From an uncultured Eubacteriales bacterium (lineage in GTDB: Bacteria; Bacillota; Clostridia; Christensenellales; Borkfalkiaceae), in contig CASELQ010000003.1 of the NCBI GenBank assembly GCA_949288785.1, positions 62,001 through 126,000 of the forward strand: a stretch of 64,000 nt of DNA, read 5' to 3'. Shown in pieces: positions 50,627 to 60,052 of the stretch. The translations under genes were made by a program, and so were the position numbers. The notes beneath the pieces were generated by a model. The model was not told the DNA's origin. It did no database searches and saw only the letters and a list, made by a program, of their open reading frames with translations. Each line of letters begins with the position of its first letter. Within the stretch, counting starts at the first letter, position 1.

Positions 50627-53233
50627 TTATTTTTCCAGTTTTTCCTTTAATTCGGAAAGAACGGTAAGCGCCTGAACGGGCGAAATGTTGTTTATATCTA
50701 GGTCTTTAATAATTCGCTCGGTTTCCGACAACACCGGCTCTGCGCTTTCTTCCACTATTTCTCTGCTTTTTTCGCACTTTAAAAGGTCAGATTTTTCCAG
50801 TTTTTTAAGTATTTCTTTGGCGCGCTCGGTAACCGCACGGTCCACGCCTGCCAGCTGCGCCACTTCTATCCCGAAACTCTTATTCGCACCGCCGCGCACT
50901 ATCTTCCTTAAAAATATTACGCTCCCCTGCATCTCCTTAACGGTTATCTTGTAGTTTTTCACTCCGCTTATCACGCCTTCGAGTTCCGTAAGTTCATGAT
51001 AATGGGTAGCAAAAAGCGTCTTTGCCTTTATTTTTCCCGTTATATACTCAACTACCGCCCAAGCAATGCTCAATCCGTCGAACGTGCTGGTACCCCTTCC
51101 TATTTCGTCTAAAATTATAAGGCTCTTCTCGGTAGCATTTTTTATAATGGTTGCGGTTTCTGCCATCTCCACCATAAATGTGCTCCTGTCCGATATCAGA
51201 CTGTCGCTGGCGCCTATGCGCGTAAAGATTTTATCGGTAAGCGGGATCTCCGCATACTTTGCCGGCACAAAACTGCCGATATGCGCAAGTATGGTTATAA
51301 GCGCCACCTGCCGCATATAAGTGCTCTTGCCCGCCATGTTTGGCCCCGTAATTATCATGGTACGGTTTTCACCGCCGTCCAGCACGCAGTCGTTGGGCAC
51401 GAATTTACCGTTCAGGGTCTTTTCAACCACCGGATGCCGGCCTTCTACGATATTGAGTTTTCCTCCCGCCTCGCTTATTATGGGTTTGACGTAAGAATTT
51501 TCTCTTGCTACCGTTGCAAGCGCCACCAAAACATCAAGTTCGGCAATGGCTTCCGCCGTCTTTTGCAGTTCCGCCACCTTCTTTATGAGCTCGCCCTTAA
51601 CCCCCTCAAAAAGCGCCCGTTCGAGCTGGTTTGCACGCTCTTCCGCAGTGAGCAGTTTTTCTTCAAGTTCTTTCAATTCTTCCGTTACAAATCGCTCGGC
51701 GTTGGAGATAGTCTGTTTTCTCACATAATTATATGGCACGCGATCCTTAAAGGAATTGGTAACTTCGATATAATATCCGAATACCCTGTTGTAGCCTATC
51801 CTTAAATTTTTTATTCCCGTCCTTTCCCGCTCTCTCGCTTCTATATCCGCTATACTGAACCGGCTGTTGGAATATAAGTTTCTCAGCTCATCTAACTCCG
51901 CACTGAATCCCGGTTTAATAATTTTACCTTCGGAAAGTTTTTCATCGCCCTCCGCATCGTCGCAAATGGCGCCGGAGAGCAATGCCGAAAGTTCGGAAAA
52001 ATCGCCTATCTTATCGAAAATATCTCTTATATTGTCAACGTTTATCCCGGAGAGCTGAAACTTTATACTGGGCAGCACTTCGAGCGTTTTCTGAAGCGCA
52101 ATGCAATGGCGCGGCAAAATGCTCCCGTCCGATATCCTGCCCGTTATTCTGCCTATATCCTTAACGGCTCCCAATAAATCGGCAATACTCTTTCTTGCAA
52201 CAGTATCCTCAAAAAAACTCTCTACGCCGTCCAGCCGGTAATTTATCTGCTCCATGTCCGCAAGCGGAGAAAGCAGCCTATTCTGCAACATTCTCGCGCC
52301 CATATTGGTCTTTGTCTTATCAAGAAGCCATAATAACGTCCCGTAACGCTTACCCTCTCTTATGGTGCGGATTATTTCCAGGTTTCTTATGACGTTCATA
52401 TCGAGCATCATATGCTCGTTCGCCCGCTCCGTCTTTATGGTATTTATATTGATGAGCGCGCTCTTCTGCGTCTGTTTTATGTAGGCTATGAGCGCCCCTG
52501 CGGCGGGAACGAGCGGATCGTTTTCTTTAATCGAAAAAGGCTCCAGCGTTGCCACTCCAAGCTGCTCTTTCAGCGCCGACACGGCCGACGTCTTGTTGTA
52601 TTCGCTTTCGGCAATAAAACCGCATTTTGGCAAAAGCCCCTGCCGGACAAGCGGAGTTTCGTTTATAAAATCGCGCGCCGCCTGATTGCCTATTATTTCG
52701 CTGGGAGTTATCCTCGAAAGAAGATCGGTAAGGTCAGATAAAACGTCCGGGCCGGTCAGATTATCGGCAAAAAATTCCCCGGTAGTGATGTCTGCCCATG
52801 CGGCGCCGGCAAAATTTTTGGTAAGATATACGGATATTATAAAGTTATTTTTCTTATCGTCAAGCAATGTTTCATTGGTAAAAGTCCCCGCCGTAACCAC
52901 TTTTATCACATCTCTTTCCACAAGCTCTCTGCCGTTAGGTTCTGACAGCTGCTCGCATATGGCGACTTTTTCGCCCATGGAAACAAGCTTGGAAATATAC
53001 ATATCCGCAGCGTGATACGGCACCCCGCACATGGGCGCCCGCTCTTTAAGCCCGCAGTTTCTGCCCGTAAGCGTAAGATCGAGCATTTGCGAGACCCTTA
53101 TCGCGTCGTCAAAAAACATCTCGTAAAAATCGCCCAGCCTGTAAAAGACAATACAGTCTTTATACTGCTCTTTTACCTGCAGGTAATGCTGCATCATTTT
53201 AGACAGACCGTTCGTTTCCAAAATAGCGCCCAT
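50627..53233 (-). CDS. mutS: DNA mismatch repair protein MutS
   Basis: Recognises mismatches and small loops. It has 868 residues: the N-terminal mismatch-binding domain with FYRLGDFYEMF (Phe and Glu contact the mismatch) near residue 30, core and lever domains, then the ATPase with GPNMAGKSTYMRQ near 620, DEIGRGTSTFDGLSIAW near 700 and FATHYHEL. The start is either ATG at 53233 or TTG at 53239; the latter has better spacing to GGAGA. It overlaps or abuts the end of miaB. Confidence 0.95.
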   Translation of the reverse strand: MGAILETNGLSKMMQHYLQVKEQYKDCIVFYRLGDFYEMFFDDAIRVSQMLDLTLTGRNCGLKERAPMCGVPYHAADMYISKLVSMGEKVAICEQLSEPNGRELVERDVIKVVTAGTFTNETLLDDKKNNFIISVYLTKNFAGAAWADITTGEFFADNLTGPDVLSDLTDLLSRITPSEIIGNQAARDFINETPLVRQGLLPKCGFIAESEYNKTSAVSALKEQLGVATLEPFSIKENDPLVPAAGALIAYIKQTQKSALININTIKTERANEHMMLDMNVIRNLEIIRTIREGKRYGTLLWLLDKTKTNMGARMLQNRLLSPLADMEQINYRLDGVESFFEDTVARKSIADLLGAVKDIGRITGRISDGSILPRHCIALQKTLEVLPSIKFQLSGINVDNIRDIFDKIGDFSELSALLSGAICDDAEGDEKLSEGKIIKPGFSAELDELRNLYSNSRFSIADIEARERERTGIKNLRIGYNRVFGYYIEVTNSFKDRVPYNYVRKQTISNAERFVTEELKELEEKLLTAEERANQLERALFEGVKGELIKKVAELQKTAEAIAELDVLVALATVARENSYVKPIISEAGGKLNIVEGRHPVVEKTLNGKFVPNDCVLDGGENRTMIITGPNMAGKSTYMRQVALITILAHIGSFVPAKYAEIPLTDKIFTRIGASDSLISDRSTFMVEMAETATIIKNATEKSLIILDEIGRGTSTFDGLSIAWAVVEYITGKIKAKTLFATHYHELTELEGVISGVKNYKITVKEMQGSVIFLRKIVRGGANKSFGIEVAQLAGVDRAVTERAKEILKKLEKSDLLKCEKSREIVEESAEPVLSETERIIKDLDINNISPVQALTVLSELKEKLEK

Positions 53234-53235
53234 AA

Positions 53236-54558
53236 TCAAATCAATTCTCCCATAAGCGAAATTCCGCCCGTAGCCGTAACTTTTACCTGCACAAACTCAC
53301 CCACAAGGTCCGCCGTGCCGGTAAAATAAATCATTCTGCCGTAAATATCCCTGCCGAGATACTTATCCCTTTTTGCGTCATACCCCTCGCACAAAACCTC
53401 AACCGTTTTACCCATATATGCTTTCGAATATTCTCTGTTTACGGAATTTTGTAAGGCAATAAGCCGCATTATCCGCTTTTTCGAAACGGCCGCGGGCACC
53501 TGCCCCTGCATTTCTGCCGCGGGAGTGCCCTTCCTCTTTGAATATACAAACGTGAATGCGCCCGAAAATCGCGCCTTTTTGACAAGATCTATCGTTTCCT
53601 CGAAATCGTCTTCCGTTTCCGTGGGAAACCCCACCATAATATCGGTGGTTACGGCAGCGTGCGGTATATACTCTCTTAAAACGGCAAGTTTATCGAGGTA
53701 TTCTTCTTTTGTATATTTTCTGTTCATAAGCGCAAGTACCCTGTCAGACCCTGCCTGCACGGGCAAATGCACGGAGGGGCAAGCCTTATCGCTATCGCAT
53801 ATAGCCCTTACAAGCTCTTCGGAAAAATCTTTGGGATGGCTGGTCATGAATTTAAGCCTGAATTTCCCGCCGATATCGGAGATGCGCCTGATGAGCGAAG
53901 GAAAGTCCGCCCCGGGAATATCTTTTCCGTAAGAATTTACGTTCTGCCCGAGCAAGGTGATTTCCTTATACCCCTCGGCTACAAGCCCGCGCACTTCATT
54001 CAAAATATCCTCGGGCGACCTGCTGCGCTCTCTGCCGCGCACATAGGGCACGATGCAATAAGAGCAAAAGTTGTTGCACCCGTAAGTTATATTGACCCAG
54101 GCGTTAGGATAACTCGTCCTTGTCTTTGGTGTATTCTCACGCACTGCGCCTTCCTTTTCCCGTATTTCTATAAGCCTTTCGTTTCCGGACAGTTTTTTAT
54201 CCAGAAGCGTGCCGAATTCCTCAAGATTATGCGTGCCGAAAATTATATCTATAAAAGGAAACTTATCCCTCAACGCCTCCGCGCGGCCCTTTTGCTGAGT
54301 CAAACAGCCGCCCACGGCGATAATGAGATTTTTATTGCGTTTTTTAAGCTGTTTTAGGGCGCCTATATTGCCCTCCGCCCTCTTTTCGGCGTTTTCTCTT
54401 ATGCAACAAGTATTGAATACGATGATATCGGCGTCTTCGGGCTCATTGCACGGCGCAAACCCGCGGGACGAAAGAATCCCGGCAAGTTTTTCCGATTCAT
54501 GCAAATTCATCTGGCAGCCGTATGTAATAATATGATATTTTCCATTGCCGTTCAACAT
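53236..54558 (-). CDS. miaB: tRNA-2-methylthio-N6-dimethylallyladenosine synthase
   Basis: A radical-SAM enzyme that thiomethylates i6A37 in tRNA. It has 440 residues: an N-terminal methylthiotransferase domain with three cluster Cys (YGCQMN, NTCCIRENA, GGCLTQ), the radical-SAM CxxxCxxC in YGCNNFCSYCIVPYVRGRE near residue 160, and a C-terminal TRAM domain. It is the first gene of miaB-mutS-mutL-miaA-ynbB. A strong promoter places the transcript start at the ATG, so translation is probably leaderless; no Shine-Dalgarno sequence is present. Confidence 0.95.
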   Translation of the reverse strand: MLNGNGKYHIITYGCQMNLHESEKLAGILSSRGFAPCNEPEDADIIVFNTCCIRENAEKRAEGNIGALKQLKKRNKNLIIAVGGCLTQQKGRAEALRDKFPFIDIIFGTHNLEEFGTLLDKKLSGNERLIEIREKEGAVRENTPKTRTSYPNAWVNITYGCNNFCSYCIVPYVRGRERSRSPEDILNEVRGLVAEGYKEITLLGQNVNSYGKDIPGADFPSLIRRISDIGGKFRLKFMTSHPKDFSEELVRAICDSDKACPSVHLPVQAGSDRVLALMNRKYTKEEYLDKLAVLREYIPHAAVTTDIMVGFPTETEDDFEETIDLVKKARFSGAFTFVYSKRKGTPAAEMQGQVPAAVSKKRIMRLIALQNSVNREYSKAYMGKTVEVLCEGYDAKRDKYLGRDIYGRMIYFTGTADLVGEFVQVKVTATGGISLMGELI

Positions 54559-54565
54559 ATAGAAT

Positions 54566-54594
54566 ATGATAACTTATATTTTGTTTTTTGTCAA
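54566..54594 (-). promoter_or_regulatory. miaB operon promoter, leaderless arrangement
   Basis: On the minus strand: perfect TTGACA (54594-54589), 17-bp spacer, TATCAT (54571-54566), then 7 nt to the ATG at 54558. No ribosome binding site exists between. Confidence 0.78.
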
Positions 54595-54599
54595 TTTTA

Positions 54600-54628
54600 T
54601 TGATAATGTTTCGGTATAAACCTTTTAT
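54600..54628 (+). promoter_or_regulatory. Candidate promoter of the PBP gene
   Basis: TTGATA (54600-54605), 17 bp, TTTTAT (54623-54628), giving a leader near 15 nt with no Shine-Dalgarno sequence. It lies back to back with the miaB promoter. The -10 box is poor. Confidence 0.4.
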
Positions 54629-54649
54629 CTTTATACATACTAAAATCGT

Positions 54650-56866
54650 ATGAAACGCAATGCGAAAATATTTCTTAAAGTCACGTTTTTCATAGTTTTG
54701 GCGCTGGCGGTCATACTTCTTGCGCTTATAGTTTATTGCTATGCGGTTACAAAAGACGTTAATTTAGACGACAATAAACTCGTAGACCTCGATCGGGGCG
54801 TTAATTATTACGATATTAGCGGCAATATAATATCCGAACAATCGGGCGGACTTACCGTTACCCCCATATACGAGATACCCGAAAACGTACGCAATGCTTT
54901 TATCGCCGTGGAAGATAAGCGCTTTTACTCTCATAAAGGTATAGACGTAAAGAGGCTTTTTGCGGCAACTTTAAGCAACGTAAAGAGCATGTCTTTTAAG
55001 GAGGGCGCCTCTACCATAAGCCAACAGCTCATAAAAAATACGCACTTAACAAGCCAAAAAACCATAAAACGCAAACTTGCCGAAATAAAACTCGCACGTC
55101 AGCTCGAAAAGCGTTACTCAAAGGAGGAAATACTGGAAAAATACCTTAACACCATCTATTTCGGAGAAGGCTGTTACGGAATCACCGCGGCAAGCAGATA
55201 CTATTTCGACAAGACGCCGGCGGAACTTTCACTGAACGAAGGCGCTGCGCTTGCCGCCGTAATTAAAGCTCCTTCCGCATATTCCCCTCTTCGTAACCCC
55301 GAAGAGAGCGAAAAGAGAAAAGATCTCGTTTTAAGTAAAATGCGCGAACAAAACTTTATAAGCGAAGAAGAATTTACAAAATATTCAGGCGAAAAGATAA
55401 AGACCAACTCCGCAAAATCTACCCCTTCCGAATCATACCTGAATCTTGTAAAAGCGGAAATAGGTGATTTTTTGGATAAAAACGCTTATACGGGTAAAAA
55501 GTTCATGGTGTATACCAACTTTGACCCGAGCGCACAGGATATCCTTGAAAATTATCTGCATAACGACATCGATTCGGATAAAAGCGCAATTCTAACCGAT
55601 AAAGAAAATCGGATAATCGCCTATTATTCCACCTGCGGTTGCATTGAAAGGCAAGCCGGTTCGGCACTTAAACCCCTTGCGGTATTTGCGCCGGCGATAG
55701 AATTAAACACTGTATGCGCGGAAACTCCCGTCCTGGACGAAAGGACCGACTTTGACGGTTACTCGCCCTCCAATTACGGCGATAAATATTACGGCTATAT
55801 CACGGTCCGCGAAGCGCTTGCAAAAAGCCTTAACGTTCCGGCAGTAAAAATATTGAATGCAACCGGAGTAAAGCGGGCAAGAGAAATAGCGAAAAAACTC
55901 GATATAGGACTAACCGAAGGCGATAATTCGCTTACTCTCGCGTTAGGCTGCACAGAAAAAGGCGTTTCGCTGAAAAACCTTACCGCGGCATACGGAATAT
56001 TTTATAATCAGGGATATTACTGCGCGCCTCACGCCGTGAGTAAAATAACTGCGGGCAGCCAGACGGTTTATACCTCAGAACCGTATAAAAATAAGATAAT
56101 AGGAGAAGATACTGCCTTTATCGTAGGAGATATACTGAGATCCGCCGTAAAATCGGGCACGGCAAAAAAACTTTCATACCTCGATTTCCCCGTATATGCC
56201 AAGACCGGGACGGTAGGTACCGATAAGGGCAATACTGACGCTTACTGTATTTCGTATAACGGAAAATACAGTCTCGGCATATGGTACGGAAACAGAGATA
56301 ATTCGCTGATGGATAACAGCATAACCGGCGGCTCTTACCCTGCCCAAACGGCTTTCGGGATATGGAAAGCGCTTAATTTGCCGCATGCAGAAGTACAAAT
56401 GCCTGAAAGCGTGTGTTCGGTCCCGCTGGACAAAATAACCTTCGACGAAGATCATATATTATCCAAAGCCGAAGACATTGCCCCCAAACGGTACGTTATA
56501 GAGGGATTATTCAAAAAAGACAATCTTCCCGCCGTGAGTTCGGAGCGGTTCCGAAACCCTGCTTTAACATCTTTCGAATTATCAGTAATTTCAAATAAAA
56601 TTTCAATAAGATTATGTCTGACAGAATACTATGATTTCATGATTTACAGAGACGACGGGACCGAAAAAATACTGATATATGATTCGGACGGGAGCAAGCC
56701 GGTGGATATTGTTACCGACCTTATAGAAGAAGGCAAAACCTATACCTATACCGCTATACCCTATTATAAATGCGGCAAGGGCATATTTAAAGGAGAGGAA
56801 ATAGAGCTGGGCAAAGTAAAGGCTTCTTACAATGAGGACGATTGGTGGAAGGATGATTTTATATAA
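54650..56866 (+). CDS. Class A penicillin-binding protein (transglycosylase/transpeptidase)
   Basis: Polymerises and crosslinks peptidoglycan outside the membrane. The 738-residue protein has an N-terminal transmembrane anchor (about residues 8-32), a GT51 domain with EDKRFYSHKGID near 90 and EGASTISQQLIKN near 120, and a transpeptidase domain with the active-site Ser in SALK near 338, SLN near 393 and KTG (AKTGTVGTD) near 518. The last 130 residues are a beta-rich extension. The gene also carries copy 4 of the 17-bp palindrome at 56611-56627. No Shine-Dalgarno sequence is seen. Confidence 0.92.
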   Translation: MKRNAKIFLKVTFFIVLALAVILLALIVYCYAVTKDVNLDDNKLVDLDRGVNYYDISGNIISEQSGGLTVTPIYEIPENVRNAFIAVEDKRFYSHKGIDVKRLFAATLSNVKSMSFKEGASTISQQLIKNTHLTSQKTIKRKLAEIKLARQLEKRYSKEEILEKYLNTIYFGEGCYGITAASRYYFDKTPAELSLNEGAALAAVIKAPSAYSPLRNPEESEKRKDLVLSKMREQNFISEEEFTKYSGEKIKTNSAKSTPSESYLNLVKAEIGDFLDKNAYTGKKFMVYTNFDPSAQDILENYLHNDIDSDKSAILTDKENRIIAYYSTCGCIERQAGSALKPLAVFAPAIELNTVCAETPVLDERTDFDGYSPSNYGDKYYGYITVREALAKSLNVPAVKILNATGVKRAREIAKKLDIGLTEGDNSLTLALGCTEKGVSLKNLTAAYGIFYNQGYYCAPHAVSKITAGSQTVYTSEPYKNKIIGEDTAFIVGDILRSAVKSGTAKKLSYLDFPVYAKTGTVGTDKGNTDAYCISYNGKYSLGIWYGNRDNSLMDNSITGGSYPAQTAFGIWKALNLPHAEVQMPESVCSVPLDKITFDEDHILSKAEDIAPKRYVIEGLFKKDNLPAVSSERFRNPALTSFELSVISNKISIRLCLTEYYDFMIYRDDGTEKILIYDSDGSKPVDIVTDLIEEGKTYTYTAIPYYKCGKGIFKGEEIELGKVKASYNEDDWWKDDFI
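56611..56627. promoter_or_regulatory. 17-bp palindrome, copy 4 (inside the PBP gene)
   Basis: ATTATGTC-T-GACAGAAT, one mismatch from the perfect copy, within the 3' third of the PBP coding sequence. The flanking AAG on its left side is shared with copy 2. Confidence 0.5.
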
Positions 56867-57051
56867 CCCTAACTATCCGGATATATTTTTCTATACGGAA
56901 AATATCATTGCAAACCGCGGTACGAATACATTTCTGAATATTTTATTTTAATTTGCAGTTTAATTAACAGTTATATATAGGAGTTTATATCGTAACGGTA
57001 CTAAGCAAAATTGCTTACGGTAAGGATGTTTTCATGTATGATTTTACAAAA

Positions 57052-57094
57052 ATACCGCCGCAGGTTTTCAAAGTATTAAAACCTGCGGCGGTAT
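57052..57094. terminator. Bidirectional terminator hairpin
   Basis: A 17-bp stem (57052-57068 with 57078-57094; core CCGCCGCAGGTTTT) with a 9-nt loop. It lies between converging PBP and thiI. The rest of the 56867-57122 gap holds no gene that I can support. Confidence 0.82.
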
Positions 57095-57122
57095 ATTGAT
57101 GTTTTGTAATTTTTCTCCGATT

Positions 57123-58280
57123 TTAAATTGTAATTTTTTCTATTGATTTAAGCGCCTCTTCCGTAAGCGACTGCACGTCCAGTTTCGCCTCCGCCTTTTT
57201 CACCTTTTCGAGATTTGGTTTAATTGCAGGGAACTTAGGCAAAAATACGGTACAGCAATCTTCATAAGGCAGAATAGAAGTTTCATAGGTATCTATTTTT
57301 CTCGCGATATCTATAATGTCTATTTTGTCAAAAGCAATGAGCGGCCTTAACACGGGCATTGTTACAACGGAGTTTGAAGACGTTATGCTCTCTATGGTCT
57401 GGCTGGCCACCTGCCCCAGACTTTCCCCCGTTATAATCGCCTGAGCGCCCTTATCATTTGCCAGGCGTTCGGCAATACGCATCATAAACCTGCGCATTAT
57501 AGTTATCATATACTCTTCCGGGCAATGTTTATGAATCTCTTCCTGTATGTGTGTGAAAGAAACGACATAAAGGTTGATGCCGCCGTTATATTCGGCAAGT
57601 TTTGCCGCTAGCGTTTTAACCTTTTCCTTTGCCGCCTCTCCCGTATACGGAAAACTGTGAAAATGCAGACAGTCAAGCCGCATGCCGCGCTTGCACATCA
57701 TGTAACCCGCAACGGGACTGTCTATCCCGCCGGAAATGAGTAAAAGACCTTTCCCCGCGGAACCTACCGGCATACCGCTCATACAATGTATTGTTTCAGT
57801 ATAAACAAAAGTTTTTCCGTCCTCACGAATATCTACATAAACGGGAATCTGCGGCTCTTTTACATCTACTTTCAGGTTATCTCCGTACTCTTCCAGCACC
57901 CTGCCGCCAAGCAGAACGGAAGTCTGCATGGAATCAGGCGAAAAGGTCTTATCCGCACGGTTCGTAATAATCTTAAAAGTGCCGGCCTTATCTTTTAACA
58001 AAAGACTGACGGCACCGTAAATATTTTCAATGTTACTTTCCACAACGCATGCAATGCTGTAAGAATGAATGCCCGCCGTCTTTTTAAGCTTTTCTTCTAT
58101 CAGTGGCAGATCTTCATCCTTAAAGTTTTCCAAAAGATATCTGCTGTGCATGGCGACAAAATCGCACTGAATGTCTTTTACCGCATTTTTGATGTTTTCT
58201 TTTAAGAGTTTTTCAAAATAACTGCGGTTTTTGCCTTTCAAATGTATTTCACAATATCTGATTATAACAGCGCTCTGCAT
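57123..58280 (-). CDS. thiI: tRNA 4-thiouridine synthase ThiI
   Basis: Makes s4U8 in tRNA and may feed sulfur to thiamine synthesis. The 385-residue protein has an N-terminal ferredoxin-like/THUMP region (residues 1-165) and a PP-loop ATPase domain with SGGIDSPVAGYMM near 182. The rhodanese domain of E. coli ThiI is absent, as is usual in Firmicutes, where a dedicated cysteine desulfurase donates sulfur; that gene lies 1 bp upstream. The pairing strongly supports the assignment. Confidence 0.93.
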   Translation of the reverse strand: MQSAVIIRYCEIHLKGKNRSYFEKLLKENIKNAVKDIQCDFVAMHSRYLLENFKDEDLPLIEEKLKKTAGIHSYSIACVVESNIENIYGAVSLLLKDKAGTFKIITNRADKTFSPDSMQTSVLLGGRVLEEYGDNLKVDVKEPQIPVYVDIREDGKTFVYTETIHCMSGMPVGSAGKGLLLISGGIDSPVAGYMMCKRGMRLDCLHFHSFPYTGEAAKEKVKTLAAKLAEYNGGINLYVVSFTHIQEEIHKHCPEEYMITIMRRFMMRIAERLANDKGAQAIITGESLGQVASQTIESITSSNSVVTMPVLRPLIAFDKIDIIDIARKIDTYETSILPYEDCCTVFLPKFPAIKPNLEKVKKAEAKLDVQSLTEEALKSIEKITI

Positions 58281-58281
58281 A

Positions 58282-59406
58282 TCAAATCACACCTTTAAAT
58301 CTTTTGCATATACCGTTGAATTTCTCCGCAAAAATCTTTGCCTCCTCCAACGTATTGTCGGCAGAAAAACTGAGTCTTATCACCCCGTCTAATTCCTGCT
58401 TCGAATACCCGCACGATTCCATTACTCTGCTGTATCTGTTCCTTGACGAACAGGCAGAGCCGTTTCCCACGATAATATCTTCATCTTCCAGCGCATGCAT
58501 TACGACCTCGCCTCTGAACCCCGGAACCGAAACTGAAAGAATATAAGGACTTGCCGCCTCGGAAGAAAGAATTTTTACATAGCGCTTATCCAAAGCGTTT
58601 CGCAAATAACGGTTAATTTCCGAAACGGCAGCGTAATTTTCGTTTATCCTTTCTAATTTTTCCGCTGCGGCATATTCAAAAACTTTTATACCGAAAATAT
58701 TTTCCGTGCCGCTTCTTAATCCGCTTTCCTGCCCGCCTCCGAAAATAAGCGGCGAAACGTTAAGCTTTCTTTTCTTTATAAGCGCGCCGGTACCTTTCAG
58801 TCCGTTTACTTTATGCGCGCTTACCGAATACAGGTCTACGCTTTTGCTAAGCCTTACGGGCAGTTTCCCGTAAGCTTGCACACCGTCCGAATGAAATATT
58901 ATTTTCTGATTTATTTTTTTAAGCTTGTCCGCTATCTTATTTATATCGTTTACGGCGCCCGTTTCGTTATTCACATGTACAATCGAAACAAAATCTGCGC
59001 CTACGCCCTGCACAAAACCCAGCAATTTTTCTTCTGAAACGCTGCCGTCCCTGTTAAGGTCTATAAATTCGGTCTGCAATTTTCGGCTCTTTAACTCGCA
59101 AAAAGACTTATAAACCGCAGCATGCTCGCCCTTATCGGTTACAAATACACCGCGTTTTACCGCACCGAAAATCGCCATGTTATCGCTTTCCGACCCGCAC
59201 GACGTAAACACCGCCTCATATTCCGAGGAAGATACCCCGAGAGATTTTAATAAAAAATCTCTCGCAATATTAAGTTCCGCCGCGTTTTTCAGCCCGCCCC
59301 TGTACAGTGCGGAAGAGTTAAAAAATTCCGAACCGTTAAAGCGCGCGGCTTTTTCAAGTGCGGCGGCGGAAGGTCTTGTTGTGGCGGCGTTATCGAAATA
59401 TATCAT
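58282..59406 (-). CDS. Cysteine desulfurase (NifS/IscS family) paired with ThiI
   Basis: A PLP enzyme that takes sulfur from cysteine onto its own Cys. The 374-residue protein has YFDNAATTRPS at the N-terminus, His in VHVNNETGAVND near 143, the PLP Lys in SAHKVNGLKGTGALI near 200 and the persulfide Cys in GSACSSRNRYSRVM near 320. It belongs with ThiI as in the NifZ-ThiI pair of Bacillus, and its end nearly touches thiI. It overlaps the upstream gene by 4 bp. Confidence 0.92.
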   Translation of the reverse strand: MIYFDNAATTRPSAAALEKAARFNGSEFFNSSALYRGGLKNAAELNIARDFLLKSLGVSSSEYEAVFTSCGSESDNMAIFGAVKRGVFVTDKGEHAAVYKSFCELKSRKLQTEFIDLNRDGSVSEEKLLGFVQGVGADFVSIVHVNNETGAVNDINKIADKLKKINQKIIFHSDGVQAYGKLPVRLSKSVDLYSVSAHKVNGLKGTGALIKKRKLNVSPLIFGGGQESGLRSGTENIFGIKVFEYAAAEKLERINENYAAVSEINRYLRNALDKRYVKILSSEAASPYILSVSVPGFRGEVVMHALEDEDIIVGNGSACSSRNRYSRVMESCGYSKQELDGVIRLSFSADNTLEEAKIFAEKFNGICKRFKGVI

Positions 59407-59984
59407 TTAATCGCCTCATCCAGAATAGTACGCTTGGAAAACATTAAAATATTACGTATAAGCGTTTCGGTGCACTCTAAAATGAACATTTTTTTTTCGC
59501 CGCCGACATTGGCAACTATATAGAAAAATTCCTTATTGTCCTCCGCAACGTTATTGGAAGTAAGTATCTGAGTTTTGACGCCCGGCATAATACTGTATCT
59601 CTTATAGGTCTCACTGCCGTATTTTCCTATCTTTTCTATATCGGAAGTATCGAACGAAACAATAAATTTACGCTTGATATTCTTTATCACCTTTGAAAAT
59701 CTTATGGTGCCAGAAATAAAAGTATAATCGTAATCTACGTAAAATTTGTCTTTAAGCCTGCCGAGAAGTATTCCGGAAACCAAAAACAATGCAAGCGGAA
59801 TAAGCGACACCACAAGATTAAGTAAAATATTTCCCTCGAAAATAAAGAAATTTATAAATAAAAAAACCCATATCCCGACAAAAACATAGGACATAATGGA
59901 AAACACCTTAAAAATATAATACTTCGTTTTGCCTGCGCCCGCGCCCTGTTGTCTTGAAGACTCCTCGTAAAAAACTTCTCTCAT
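59403..59984 (-). CDS. Small membrane protein, possibly DUF6106
   Basis: A 193-residue protein with two transmembrane helices (about residues 28-48 and 53-75) and a soluble C-terminal domain (DYTFISGTIRFSKVIKNIKRKFIVSFDTSDIEKIGKYG). The pattern resembles DUF6106 proteins of clostridia, found in similar positions; this is a tentative match. A GGGGTAAG ribosome binding site precedes the ATG, and it has its own promoter. It starts the operon that includes the cysteine desulfurase and thiI. Function unknown. Confidence 0.7.
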   Translation of the reverse strand: MREVFYEESSRQQGAGAGKTKYYIFKVFSIMSYVFVGIWVFLFINFFIFEGNILLNLVVSLIPLALFLVSGILLGRLKDKFYVDYDYTFISGTIRFSKVIKNIKRKFIVSFDTSDIEKIGKYGSETYKRYSIMPGVKTQILTSNNVAEDNKEFFYIVANVGGEKKMFILECTETLIRNILMFSKRTILDEAIK

Positions 59985-60007
59985 AGCTTACCCCGTTTTG
60001 ACAATTC

Positions 60008-60036
60008 ATTTTACCACATAAAAATAAAAAAGACAA
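60008..60036 (-). promoter_or_regulatory. Promoter of the DUF6106-like/desulfurase/thiI operon
   Basis: On the minus strand: TTGTCT (60036-60031), 17-bp spacer, TAAAAT (60013-60008). The leader is about 20 nt, with a GGGG ribosome binding site. Confidence 0.6.
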
Positions 60037-60052
60037 ATAATTTTATATACCG

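Noticed and set aside
57034..57099. Short ORF of 21 codons (MYDFTKIPPQ...) between the PBP gene and thiI.
   Set aside because: Most of it is the terminator hairpin itself, it has only a weak ribosome binding site, and no family resemblance is seen.
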